DNA of 64,000 nucleotides from Mycoplasmatota bacterium (GTDB taxonomy: Bacteria > Bacillota_I > Bacilli_A > Acholeplasmatales > Acholeplasmataceae): NCBI GenBank assembly GCA_018622495.1, contig CP076021.1, forward strand, positions 372,001 to 436,000, given 5' to 3'. The position numbers and the translations under genes are program-made. The notes below the pieces were generated by a model that did not search any database, was not told the origin of the DNA, and saw nothing but the letters and a program-made list of their open reading frames with translations. Below are positions 29,057-39,609 of the stretch, one piece after another (position 1 is the first letter of the stretch; every line of letters starts with the position of its first letter).

Positions 29057-30076
29057 ATGAAAAAACTATGGATGTTACTTATAAGTTTAACAACACTAAT
29101 CATACTTTTTGGATGCGATAGTTCAAATGATCATGTACCACTTATTTTATATGATCATACCGATCCTTATATTTTAGAATTTAGAGATCATATTTTACAA
29201 AATTCAAGTGATGACATCATAATAGATGTATATGATGCTCAAAGGTCACAACTTATACAAAATGAAATAATAGGTGAACTATTATTAGAAGAACCTTCTT
29301 TAATGGTTATTAATCCTGTTGATCGACTTGGTGTATATACAATTATTGATGAAGCGAAAAAACAAGAAGTTCCACTTATTTTTATTAATAGAGAACCATT
29401 AGAAACTGACATGAACAGATGGGACCAATTATATTATATTGGTGCACGTGCGTAAGATAGTGCAATCTTACAAGCAGAAATGATTAGTGAACTCTTTGGA
29501 AACCCCAATGATTTAAGTATCCAAGATAAAAATGATGATGGTATTATTCAACTTGTCATATTAAAAGGTGAACAAGGACATCAAGATGCGTAAATTAGAA
29601 CAGATGTTGTTGTCGATGAATTAGAAAAATATGGATATGAGTTAGAAATTATATCCATTGAGATATGTGATTGGCAAAGAGATATTGCATATGACAAAAT
29701 AACAGGATTACTTACAGATTTAGAAATAGATATTGAATTAGTTATTTCAAATAATGATGCGATGGCACTAGGCGCTATCGATGCATTAGTTGATCATGAT
29801 CTATTTATTGATATTGATGAAAATGGTGTAATCGATTATGAAACAGATACATGGATACCAGTAATTGGTATCGATGGTATTGCTGATGTGAAAACATATA
29901 TTGATCAAGGATATCTATATGGCACTGTCATTAATGACTCTCAAACAATGAGTCTTATTTTAATTGAACTTATTGATGCGATTATGAATCAAAAAGATTT
30001 AGATACGCTTTCATTTGATATAGAAGATAATAAATATATATGGGTAGATTACAAACGATACGATAACGAAAGTTAA
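29057..30076 (+). CDS. Galactose/glucose-type sugar-binding lipoprotein, probable sensor partner (two in-frame TAA)
   Basis: 339 codons plus stop with TAA at 29453-29455 and 29591-29593, both after GCG. Lipobox 'TLIILFGC'. The fold matches the MglB-type protein encoded next: 'MVINPVDRLGVYTIIDEAKK', 'VPLIFINREPLE', 'IELVISNNDAMALGAIDAL'. At the second stop, 'GHQDA-stop-IRT' aligns with 'GHPDAEART' of that neighbour, so the missing residue is Glu. The first stop, 'YIGARA-stop-DSAILQ', falls where many relatives have Glu, although the neighbour has Ala. It starts two bases after the kinase stop, so it is probably a ligand-capturing partner of the kinase. Confidence 0.75.
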
Positions 30077-30143
30077 TAAAAAAACAATTTTCTCCAATTT
30101 ACGAAAAAAGTAATATTTCGCAAAAAGTTAGTAATATTTTACA

Positions 30144-30172
30144 TTGTAAGTGCTTTCAAATCTTGTTAAACT
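30144..30172 (+). promoter_or_regulatory. Promoter of the mglBAC-type operon
   Basis: TTGTAA (30144-30149), 17-base spacer, TAAACT (30167-30172). The spacer contains TGCTTTCAA, an inverted half of the cre-like site that follows. Confidence 0.55.
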
Positions 30173-30185
30173 GAAAGCGCTTAAA
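30172..30185 (+). promoter_or_regulatory. cre-like site
   Basis: TGAAAGCGCTTAAA fits the cre consensus TGNAANCGNWWNCA except position 13, and overlaps the end of the -10 box. AAGTGCTTTCA at 30148-30158 is an inverted partner. Confidence 0.5.
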
Positions 30186-30205
30186 AAACTTAGGAGGAAA
30201 TACAA

Positions 30206-31216
30206 ATGAAGAAAATTTTTACATTAGTGATTGCTTTATTATTTGTTTTCACATTAGTTGCATGTGATGAATCAGATGATACAATTACAATCGGAGCAAA
30301 CATCTACACATTCAATGATAACTTTATGAATGGTGTTGTTCGTCCAGAATTAGAAAGCTATGCAAAAGAAAAAGGCGTAGAATTAGAAGTTGTTGATTCA
30401 GAAGGATCTCAAGCTACTTTAAATAACCAAGTTGATACATTCATCTCTAAAGGTGTAGACGTATTAGCAATTAACTTAGTTGACCCTGCTGCTGCTCCAA
30501 CAATTATTGCAAAAGCTAAAGAAGCTGATATTCCGCTAATCTTATTTAACAAAGAATCTACTATTGAAGGTGCTATGGATGAATATGATAAAGTTTGGTA
30601 TGTAGGTACTGATAGTGCTGAAGCTGGTATCATCCAAGGTGAAATGATGGTAGAAGCTTGGCAAGCAAACACTGACTGGGATTTAAACAGTGATGGTGTA
30701 TTAGATTATGTATTATTAAAAGGTGAACCAGGTCATCCTGATGCTGAAGCTCGTACTTTAGAATCAGTAAAAGCATTCACTGATGCTGGTATAACTGTTA
30801 ATGAATTAGGTCTTCAACCTTCAACAACATGGTCAACTCAAGAAGCAAATGATACAATGGCTGCTTGGTTAGATACTGCTTGGGGTGGAGATATCGAATT
30901 AGTAATCTCTAATAATGATGGTATGGCATTTGGTGCTATTCAAGCAATGGCTTCTAAAGGCGTAAGCATTCCAGTATTTGGTGTTGATGCATTAGAAGAA
31001 GCATTAGCTAAAATCTTATCAGATGATATGAATGGTACAGTACTTAATGATGGTGTTAACCAAGCTAGAGCTACTTTAGACTTAGCAATTAACGCTGCAA
31101 TGGGTAATGATGTATTAGAAGGTACTGACTGGGTATTAGATAGTGCTACTGGTACAAAAGCTGTTCGTGTTCCTTATGTAGCTGTTGATAAAGATAACGC
31201 TGCAGACTTTCAATAA
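30206..31216 (+). CDS. mglB: Galactose/methyl-galactoside-type sugar-binding lipoprotein
   Basis: 336 residues, lipobox 'FTLVAC', start after taggagg. MglB-like motifs include 'YTFNDNFMNGVV', 'VDVLAINLVDPAAAPTIIAK', 'IPLILFNKES', 'DYVLLKGEPGHPDAEARTLE' and 'ELVISNNDGMAFGAIQAM'. A D-x-N-x-D-G-x-x-D calcium-like loop ('DLNSDGVLDY') matches the calcium site of MglB. The codon choice (many GCT, ACT, GGT) differs from the neighbours and suggests high expression. It has no internal stop. It delivers glucose or galactose to the MglA/MglC complex. A large hairpin separates it from mglA. Confidence 0.85.
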   Translation: MKKIFTLVIALLFVFTLVACDESDDTITIGANIYTFNDNFMNGVVRPELESYAKEKGVELEVVDSEGSQATLNNQVDTFISKGVDVLAINLVDPAAAPTIIAKAKEADIPLILFNKESTIEGAMDEYDKVWYVGTDSAEAGIIQGEMMVEAWQANTDWDLNSDGVLDYVLLKGEPGHPDAEARTLESVKAFTDAGITVNELGLQPSTTWSTQEANDTMAAWLDTAWGGDIELVISNNDGMAFGAIQAMASKGVSIPVFGVDALEEALAKILSDDMNGTVLNDGVNQARATLDLAINAAMGNDVLEGTDWVLDSATGTKAVRVPYVAVDKDNAADFQ

Positions 31217-31237
31217 TAATTAAAACAAAATAGGTTG

Positions 31238-31270
31238 ATTATGGAAGTACATTCAATGTACTTCCATAAT
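31238..31270 (+). terminator. Intercistronic hairpin between mglB and mglA
   Basis: A perfect 15-base-pair stem (attatggaagtacat / atgtacttccataat) with a three-base loop, followed by TTTTCT. It may act as a partial terminator or as an mRNA-stabilising structure that keeps mglB transcript in excess. Confidence 0.7.
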
Positions 31271-31317
31271 TTTCTATGTTAAAAGTAAGAAAAACCGATT
31301 CAAATGAGGTGGATAAT

Positions 31318-32814
31318 ATGGAAAAATATTTATTAGAAATTGATAATGTAAATAAATCATTTAGTGGAAATAAAGTATTAGATAACGTTTCACTTCGTGT
31401 TAAACCTGGATCTATTCATGCGTTAATGGGTGAAAACGGAGCAGGTAAATCTACACTTATGAAGTGTTTATTTGGTATATATACACAAGATGAAGGTAGA
31501 TTTCATTTAGAAGGAAAAGAAATTAATTTTACCGATCCTAAACATGCGCTAGAAAATGGAGTTTCGATGGTTCATCAAGAGCTAAATCAAGTTTTAGCAA
31601 GAACTGTTACAGATAATGTATGGCTTGGAAGATATCCTAGAAAAGGTTTATTTGTTGATGAGCAAAAGATGTTAGAAGATACAATCGGATTATTTAAGCG
31701 TATTGGTGTTGAAATTGATCCAACAAAAAAATTAGAGGACTTAAGCGTTTCACAAAGACAAATGGTTGAAATTGTTAAAGCAGTTTCATATAATGCAAAG
31801 GTCATTGTTTTAGATGAACCTACATCTTCTTTAACAGAAAATGAAGTTAAAAAATTATTTGAAATTATGAGAACTTTAAAGAAACAAGGTATGGGTTTAA
31901 TTTATATTTCACATAAAATGGAAGAAATATTTGATATATCAGATGAAGTTACTATTTTACGTGATGGACACTATATTGGTTCAAAAGATACAAAAGATTT
32001 AACGATGGATACCATTATCAATATGATGGTTGGTCGTGATTTAGAAAATAGATTTCCAGTGAAAAAACATAAATTAGGTGATACAGTATTGGAAGTCAAA
32101 AATCTTACAACATTATATGAACCAAAAGTACAAAATGTTTCATTTAAATTAAGACGTGGTGAAATATTAGGTTTAAGTGGATTAGTAGGAAGTCTTAGAA
32201 CTGAATTATTAGAAGCGATATTTGGTGCAAGAACAGTTGAAAGTGGAGAAATTGTATTAAATGGTGAAATTATTAAAAATAGTAGCACTGTAGAAGCTAT
32301 CAAGCATAAATTTGCTTTAATTACGTAAGAACGACGTGAAACTGGATTATATCCGTTAGGTGACATCTTATTTAATATGACAATTGCTAATGTACATAAC
32401 TATAAAACAAAAATTGGATTATTAGATAATAAAAAAATGGAAGCTGATACAGATAAACAATATCAAGCAATGCATGTTAAAGCAGCTTCTAAAAAACAAC
32501 GTATTAGATCACTTAGTGGTGGTAATCAACAAAAAGTTATTATTGGTCGTTGGTTATTAACAAATCCTGACATCTTATTAATGGATGAACCAACAAGAGG
32601 TATTGATGTTGGTGCAAAATATGAAATATATCAATTAATGTTAGAGCTAGTGAGTCAAGGAAAATCAATCATCATGGTTTCAAGTGAAATGCCGTAATTG
32701 CTAGGTATCACAGACCGTATTGGTGTGATGAGCAATGGTAAATTAGCGGGCATTCTTGACACAAAAACAGCATCACAAGAAGAGTTATTTAAATTAACGA
32801 CGAAGTATTTATAG
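31318..32814 (+). CDS. mglA: Sugar ABC transporter ATP-binding protein, MglA type (two in-frame TAA)
   Basis: The start is the ATG at 31318 after gaggtgg. 498 codons plus stop, the normal length, broken by TAA at 32326-32328 (after ACG) and 32695-32697 (after CCG). Two ATPase domains: Walker A '[15 protein letters not shown]', signature '[12 protein letters not shown]', Walker B '[11 protein letters not shown]'; the second has the signature '[15 protein letters not shown]' and '[13 protein letters not shown]'. The stops read 'FALIT[14 protein letters not shown]' and 'MVSSEMP-stop-LLGITDR'. MglA proteins have TEERR and SSEMPELLGITDR there, so both replace Glu. Without readthrough neither domain pair would be intact. 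Confidence 0.85.
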
Positions 32815-32824
32815 GAGGACTATC

Positions 32825-33937
32825 ATGGAAAGAGTAAATGATTTTTTCAAAAACTTTATTAGAAATCTAACGAGAGATTCTAAAGGTGAACCAAAAGATA
32901 TTAAAGAAGTATTAATTAACAATGCTATATATTTAGTGATTGGTGCAATGATATTATTTATCATTATTAGTGAACCATCATTCTTAAGTATTGCAGTTTT
33001 TAAAAACATATTAACACAATCTAGTGTTAGATTAATCTTAGCACTTGGTGTTGGTGGGATTATTATTTTACAAGGGACCGACCTTTCATTAGGTAGAAAC
33101 GTTGGATTCTCAGCAATTATTACAGCATCATTTTTACAATCATTTAGTTATGGTGCAAGATTTTATGAAGTACTTCCTGATTGGGTATGGCATACAAACG
33201 CAGCTGGTGTTGTAGAAGGCTTCCAATGGTTTTTCTATATTCTTGTCTTATTAGTTGCTATATTAGTCAGTGCGTTTTTCAGTGGTATTAATGGTTTCGT
33301 TGTTGCGAAATTCAAGATTCACCCTTTCTTAGCGACTTTAGGTGGTAGTGTTGCATTATACGGTATCTTATTATTATATTTCAACACTTCAGATGCAGGA
33401 CCTCAGCCAATTGGTTCATTAGATCCAACCTATAGTTCATTTGTTAGTAATTTAAATATATTTGGTATGGAAATACCTAAACTGATATTATATTCTATTG
33501 CAGTCGCGGTTATCATGTGGTTTGTTTGGAATAAAACAGCATTTGGTAAAAATATGTATGCAGTTGGTGGAAACCCTGAAGCAGCTAAGATTTCAGGTGT
33601 TAACGTTATGAAAACTACTATATTAGTATATGTCTTAGCAGGTGTACTTTATGGCCTTGGTGGTTATTTAGAAGCTGCACGTGTTGGTAGTGCAAATACT
33701 GCGTTTGGTCTTAATTATGAGTTAGATGCGATTGCTGCCTGTGTTGTTGGTGGGATCTCATTTAGTGGTGGTATTGGTAAAATAAGTGGTGCTGTTGCAG
33801 GTGTGCTTATGTTTACGATCATTACTTATGGTATGGTTTATTTAGGAATTGATGCATACTATCAATATATTATTAAAGGTGTAATTATTGTTGCTGCGGT
33901 AGCATTAGACACTAGAAAATACATTAAGAAAACTTGA
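32825..33937 (+). CDS. mglC: Sugar ABC transporter permease, MglC type
   Basis: 370 residues starting after ataggagg. About nine hydrophobic helices. Family motifs include 'RLILALGVGGIIILQGTDLS', 'GINGFVVAKFKIHPFLATLG', 'FGKNMYAVGGNPEAAKISGV' and 'LDAIAACVVGGISFSGGIGK'. It forms the membrane pore of the galactose/glucose importer with MglA and MglB. Last gene of the operon; a terminator follows at 33995. Confidence 0.9.
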   Translation: MERVNDFFKNFIRNLTRDSKGEPKDIKEVLINNAIYLVIGAMILFIIISEPSFLSIAVFKNILTQSSVRLILALGVGGIIILQGTDLSLGRNVGFSAIITASFLQSFSYGARFYEVLPDWVWHTNAAGVVEGFQWFFYILVLLVAILVSAFFSGINGFVVAKFKIHPFLATLGGSVALYGILLLYFNTSDAGPQPIGSLDPTYSSFVSNLNIFGMEIPKLILYSIAVAVIMWFVWNKTAFGKNMYAVGGNPEAAKISGVNVMKTTILVYVLAGVLYGLGGYLEAARVGSANTAFGLNYELDAIAACVVGGISFSGGIGKISGAVAGVLMFTIITYGMVYLGIDAYYQYIIKGVIIVAAVALDTRKYIKKT

Positions 33938-33994
33938 TATAAAACCCAGACGTATTCTTACGTACAATCTCCTTATATTTTGAAGAGACTCCAA

Positions 33995-34032
33995 CAAAAA
34001 ACATATCTATTTAGGTATGTTTTTTGTTTTAT
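33995..34032 (+). terminator. Rho-independent terminator after mglC
   Basis: caaaaaacatatc pairs with ggtatgttttttg around a six-base loop, followed by TTTT-rich sequence. Confidence 0.75.
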
Positions 34033-34054
34033 TGTTTTTAAGTGAATAAAAGTG

Positions 34055-34083
34055 TTGTAATAAGTAAGCGTTTGCATTATAAT
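34055..34083 (+). promoter_or_regulatory. Promoter of the beta-glucan import operon with cre-like site in the spacer
   Basis: TTGTAA (34055-34060), 17-base spacer, TATAAT (34078-34083). The spacer holds AGTAAGCGTTTGCA (34063-34076), a cre-like site differing from TGNAANCGNWWNCA only at position 1. The leader to the start codon is about 145 bases. Confidence 0.65.
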
Positions 34084-34198
34084 ATAATTAAAGTAACTAA
34101 AGGTTAGTGAATTTTACTTAGGTACTGACAAACGAGCTGCAAATTATATCAGACATAGGGTGTTTAGATGTATATGCAGCAAAAATAATTTTAAAATA

Positions 34199-34212
34199 TC
34201 GAAACGTTTCGA
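34199..34212 (+). promoter_or_regulatory. LacI-type operator in the leader
   Basis: Perfect palindrome TCGAAACGTTTCGA with central CG, ending four bases before the ribosome binding site. Recurs at 49391 and, imperfectly, at 49343 and 55353. Confidence 0.65.
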
Positions 34213-34228
34213 CTTTAGGAGGAAAAAT

Positions 34229-35680
34229 ATGAAGAAAATTTTATTAGTGGTCCTATTTTTAATTGCAATGGTCAGTGTAGCTGCTTGTAAAGACACAGAA
34301 GAAGATGAAGGTGTAGTCATTACTTATGCAGCATGGAATTTAGGGACTGAAGAAGATTATAATATTGAACGTCGTTTAATTGATGAGTTCATGGTAGCAT
34401 ATCCTGATATTACAGTTGATGTAATTGAAAGACCAAAAACTGTTGATGAAGAAGGAAACGAATCAGATGTATCATGGGATGAATTCTTTGCTGCTCAAGC
34501 AGCAATCGGTCAAATGCCTGATGTATTTATGTCTGACTCAGTGATTAAAGCAGTTACTAATGGTTGGGCAGAAGATATTATGAGTATTGCAAGTGCTGAT
34601 GATGAATATGCATTATTATCACAAGATATTAGAGATGCTGCAAGTATTAATGGTAAACTCTATGCACTTCCTCAAGCTCTTTATTATATGGGATACTTTA
34701 TTAATAGAACAGTGATAAATGAAGCTGGTGCTGGCGCAATCACACCAACATATGGGATATCTTATGAAGATTTAATGATTGCAGCTGAAGCAGATGCTAA
34801 ACAACCTGTTATTGGTGGTGATGGTATTGCCGGTATTGATGGTGTATCAAATATTATTGGATGGTTACCTGCTCAATATGATGAAGATATTGATTGGTTT
34901 ACTTATAGTGACGAAGGTTACCATTTTGATTCAGAAGCATTTGAATTGGCAGTTAATGAACAAAAGAAATATTTTGGAGCTGGTGCAAGTGGATATTCTA
35001 ATTATGTTTTAGAAACACAAGAAAACACAGCTGATCGTTATGGCGAAGGTAGTCCTTTTACAAACGGAAAACAATCCATTAAATGGGAAGGTAGTTATAA
35101 CTTAAGAGATTGGTTATCTTCAACTTTAGATGAAGATAGTGGGTTATATGGCGCTGATATAGATTTTATTGGTACACCTTCTGTAACACATAATGGTGTT
35201 ACTAATCATCGTATTCCAGTTGTATTAGACTATATAGGTATTGGGCAAGGTACTGACTATCCTGAAGAAGCATATGAATTTGCAAAATGGATGGGATTTG
35301 GGAAAGAAGGATATTTAGAAAGACTTAATATCGCTGAAAATCATCCTGATGCTGGTGCTGTGAATTTTGCACCAATGATTAATGATGAAGATATTGTTGA
35401 TGCTTTCTTTGATTTATATCCAACGCTTTATGAATTCAAAAAGATAGTTACTGAACATGAAGATTTTATTATTGAAAGTTTAGCAAAAACTGTGCCGGGT
35501 TATGTTGAAGTAAGATGGACAGCATCTTATAATGCAGAAACCACAATGGCTGCTGTTTTTGATTCAATCGTTGCAGGTGAGTTATCATTAGCAGATGCAT
35601 TAGCAGCTGGATTAAATACGATTGCGAATAGAGAATATAACGAAGCAAAAGATAGATTGGATGCAATTACTGAATCATAA
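34229..35680 (+). CDS. Extracellular sugar-binding lipoprotein of the beta-glucan locus
   Basis: 483 residues from the ATG at 34229 (taggagg upstream), lipobox 'VSVAAC'. Family 1 binding-protein features: 'VVITYAAWNLGTEEDYNIER', 'YALPQALYYMGYFINRTVIN', 'SIKWEGSYNLRDWLSSTLDE', and an abundance of Trp/Tyr for sugar stacking. It is the first gene of a nine-gene plus-strand run up to GH144. It ends TCA TAA directly before the next ribosome binding site, so I take that TAA as real. Ligand inferred from context as a beta-glucan oligosaccharide. Confidence 0.85.
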   Translation: MKKILLVVLFLIAMVSVAACKDTEEDEGVVITYAAWNLGTEEDYNIERRLIDEFMVAYPDITVDVIERPKTVDEEGNESDVSWDEFFAAQAAIGQMPDVFMSDSVIKAVTNGWAEDIMSIASADDEYALLSQDIRDAASINGKLYALPQALYYMGYFINRTVINEAGAGAITPTYGISYEDLMIAAEADAKQPVIGGDGIAGIDGVSNIIGWLPAQYDEDIDWFTYSDEGYHFDSEAFELAVNEQKKYFGAGASGYSNYVLETQENTADRYGEGSPFTNGKQSIKWEGSYNLRDWLSSTLDEDSGLYGADIDFIGTPSVTHNGVTNHRIPVVLDYIGIGQGTDYPEEAYEFAKWMGFGKEGYLERLNIAENHPDAGAVNFAPMINDEDIVDAFFDLYPTLYEFKKIVTEHEDFIIESLAKTVPGYVEVRWTASYNAETTMAAVFDSIVAGELSLADALAAGLNTIANREYNEAKDRLDAITES

Positions 35681-35697
35681 GACATAAGGAGGGCATC

Positions 35698-38600
35698 ATG
35701 AAAAAATTGTTTATTGTTTTATTTACATCTTTAATTTTTTCATTTTTTGGTATTAATGCATTTGCTGGGACAGATGCATTTACAAAACAAGACAATACTG
35801 AAGAAATATCAGAAACAGATGTTGATTTCGAAAGTATCTCAAACAATGTTTATTCTAAACAACTCATAAAATGGAAAACTGAAGGTTTATCGTCTGACTT
35901 AAATGAAACTCAGACGATATCTCCTTTAGATTTTTCGTTTAGTAATAATGGTAGTTTAACGACTGAAACAAATGAATATGAAGATTTTGATAAAACTGAA
36001 GTGATTCATGATACGCATGTACTTACGTTTAGCAAACAAGATAACAATTCTACTTTAAGCTTTAATGTGAATGTTTTAGAAACGGGATTATATACATTAA
36101 ATTTTGACTACTATTCATTAACACAAACAATTAATCCAGTGAATATGGAAGTCTATATTAACGACGAATTCCAATATTATGAATCTAGTCAAATTGTCAT
36201 TAATACAATGTGGACAACACCGACTGAATTTCAATCAGATCGCTATGGTAATGATACAATGCCAAGCGCTAGTCAATCGTATGAATGGATTAATACATAT
36301 ATAAAAGATGCAGCAAGAGTTCAACCTGAACCTTTGCTTTTTAAGCTTAATGCAGGTGAGAATAAAGTAACGTTTAACTTAAAAGAAGGATTACTTATGT
36401 TTGGTCAAATATATATAGGACCACAAGTTTCTTATATGTCATATGATGAATATGTTAGTGAAGTTAATCAATCAATGACATCTAACGATACATTTATTCA
36501 AATGGAAGCTGAAAATCCATCATTAAAAAACTCAGTATCAATACGTTATGGTACAGATACTGAACCTTCAGTTAAACCATTTCATTTAACACAAAATAAA
36601 TTAAATATAATTGATGGAGATAGTTATAACGATTCTGGACAAACGATATATTATGATTTTAATGTTGAAACGTCTGGATGGTATGAAATAACTTTAAAAG
36701 TAAAAAACAATAATACAAATTCAAAAGTATTTAGAACACTTTACTTAGATGGTGGTATACCTTTTGAAGAAGCGTTAAATATACCATTTGATGCAACTAA
36801 AGATTGGGAAAATGTAACACTAACTTCAATTGATGATCAAGTGCTTAAACTTTATTTGGAAAGTGGAGAACATCAAATTGGACTAATGGCAAATGCTTCA
36901 ATGTTTTTAGATATTTATGAAACAGTTGGATTTGTAATGTCGTAAATAAATGATTTAGCTTTAGATGTAAAAAAACTTACAGGTAATAATATTGATGAAG
37001 ATAGAGAATGGGATATTGAATCATACTTACCTAATATTTCAACAGATTTATATCAATATGCTCAAATGTTAGAAGAAAGTTATGATTTATGGCAAGACAT
37101 TAATGAGACAACTAAATCATCTGAAATATCTGCTGGGTTAAAAATATCATATGAATGGATATACGATATTAGTGAAAAACCAAATGAAATACCAAATAAC
37201 TTAGAAAAACTAGCAACAGGATCTAATTCAGTCATGCAACGATTAGGTGTTATATTACCACTGATTATAGATATACCACTTGATATTGATGCAGTATATA
37301 TTCATGGTGCTGATGCAGAGCTTCCTAGAGCAACAGCAAACTTTTTTAATAAGATCTGGATAGGATTTAAAAGATTTATTGCATCATTTTTTACAACTGA
37401 TAATCAAGATGTAGAAGAAGATGAAATTGAAGTTTGGGTTAATCGCTCTAGACAATATGTGAATCTTATGCAACAAATGATAGATAGTGATTTTACAACT
37501 GAATCGGGTATTAAAGTAAAAATATCAATAATGGCAAGTGAAGATAAACTTATATTATCTACATCATCAGGTGCAAATCCGGATGTAGCTATGGGTGTTG
37601 CTGGATGGAGACCTTATGATTTCGCAATCCGTGATGCATCATATGATTTATCTGAATTTGATGATTTTAGAGAGATCTCTGATCGTTTTTATGAAGGTGC
37701 TTTTACGCAACTTATTTATCAAGATGGTGTTTATGGATTGCCGTAAACACAAAACTTTTACTTATTATTTTATAGAACTGATATTATCAATGCGCTTGGT
37801 TTGGATGTTCCAGATACATGGCAAGAAGTCGTTGATTTATTACCTGAGCTTCAACGCTTTGGTATGAATTTCTATTCACAACTATCGGGAACGACTTCAT
37901 TTAAAGGGTTCGTACAAACAATGCCTTTTATTTATCAATATGGTGGATCTATTTATGAAGATGATGTTCTTGCTTCTTCATTAGACGATCCTAATACTAT
38001 TGAAGCAATTAAGTTTATGACAGATTTATATAATATATATAGCTTACCTTTAGAAGTTGGTAGCTTCTTTAATGAATTTAGATATGGAAATTTACCAATG
38101 GGTGTTGGTGATTTCGGTATGTATATTCAATTGCTTAATGCAGCCCCATAAATCGCAGGGTTATGGGATATAGCACTACTTCCTGGTGTTGAAAATGATG
38201 AAGGTGTTGTTGATCGTACATATGATGGTTCTTCAACATCAGCTATGGTTTTTAGTAATTCTGATAAAAAAGATGAATCATGGGAATTCTTAAAATGGTG
38301 GACAGAGACTGAAACACAAGTATCATATTCTGAAAATTTAATCAATGCACTTGGTTCAGAGTATATGTGGAATACATCAAATTATGAAGCATTTAGTCAA
38401 CTAAGTTGGAATAGTGATCATAAAGATGTATTTATGAAACAATGGCAATGGGTTTATGATACAGCGAAAACACCAGCAAGTTATATGTTAGAAAGAGAAA
38501 TATCTAACATTTGGAATACGGTTGTTTATGATGGTGAAAATGTAAGAACAGCTATCGAAGACGCGACGATAATCATTGACAAAGAAATCACAAGAAAGAT

Positions 38601-38703
38601 GATTGAATTTGCATTTATTGATAAACAAGGCAATGTATTAAAAGATTATATTTTACCAACAAAACCTACAATGCATTTATGGGTAGGTGAAAATAGTGAC
38701 TAA
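35698..38703 (+). CDS. Very large (1,001-residue) solute-binding protein fused to carbohydrate-binding-like domains (three in-frame TAA)
   Basis: One frame with TAA at 36943-36945 (after TCG), 37744-37746 (after CCG) and 38149-38151 (after CCA). Signal peptide without lipobox ('[12 protein letters not shown]'). Two beta-sandwich modules (about 60-235 and 255-415: '[20 protein letters not shown]', '[20 protein letters not shown]') precede a helical segment. A family 1 binding-protein domain follows (about 575-970) with '[20 protein letters not shown]'-like context at the second stop. It ends '[20 protein letters not shown]'. Glu at the three stops gives VMSEIND, GLPETQN and AAPEIAG; the last two are common in this family. 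It overlaps the next gene. Confidence 0.75.
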
Positions 38704-39606
38704 AAACAAGAAAAAGTTCCACTGGGGAAAAGATGAGTTAATGGGTAATTTATTTATCCTACCTTATTTCCTCGCATTTCTAGCTTTTATTACCATCCCG
38801 GTTGCTATGGGGATGTTATTATCTTTTACGTCTTTTAATTTACTTAATACACCAACGTATGTGGGATTAAATAATTATATTGCATTATTAACCAGTGATG
38901 ATATCTTTATGCAATATGTTATTCCAAATACGATTAAATTCGCATTTATTGTAGGTCCAGTAGGCTATATGCTAGGATTCTTTTTAGCATGGCTTTTAGC
39001 GCAATTACCTTCAAAAATTCGTACAGTATTGGCACTTATTATATATTCTCCATCCATGACTGCAGGTGTTGCAATGGCAGTGATGTGGCGTATTATTTTC
39101 TCTGGAGATGCTAATGGATATTTAAATTCTATATTGTTAAATTTTGATTTAATTCAACAACCTATTCAATGGTTGACAAATCCTGAATATTTAATGACGA
39201 TAATGATTGTTGTTACATTATGGAGTAGCATGGGGATTGGATTTTTAGCCATGTTAGCAGGTGTCTTAAATATAGACCAAACCTTATATGAAGCAGCTTA
39301 TGTTGATGGCATGTCTAATAAATTTCAAGAAATATTTTATATTACAATTCCATCAATGAAACCACAAATGCTATTTGGCGCGGTCATGAGTCTGGTCGCT
39401 ACTTTTAATGCAGGATCTATTGGTGTCCAACTATCCGGCAAAATCCAACGCCACAGTATGCAGGGCAACTTATTGTAACGCATATTGATGATTATGGGTT
39501 TATACGTTATGAAATGGGATATGCAGCAGCAATATCCATTGTTTTATTAATTATGGTTTATGCGTTAAGTCGTGTTGCATATAAACTATTTGGAGAGAAG
39601 GATTAG
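38696..39606 (+). CDS. CUT1 sugar permease, MalF type, frameshifted near the end
   Basis: The GTG at 38696 sits eight bases after taggtga and overlaps the previous gene. '[20 protein letters not shown]' and '[20 protein letters not shown]' mark the N-terminus and the EAA loop is '[20 protein letters not shown]'. After '[12 protein letters not shown]' (about 39438) the frame shifts by one base. In the other frame the sequence continues '[20 protein letters not shown]' to '[15 protein letters not shown]' and TAG at 39604, the expected C-terminus. The span is one base short of a multiple of three, so one base is missing near ggcaaaatcc. Real mutation or consensus error. Confidence 0.8.
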
Positions 39607-39609
39607 ATA

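Noticed and set aside
35678-35680. TCA TAA at the end of the 34229 binding protein as recoded
   Set aside because: The ribosome binding site and start of the next gene follow within 18 bases; the protein has its expected length.
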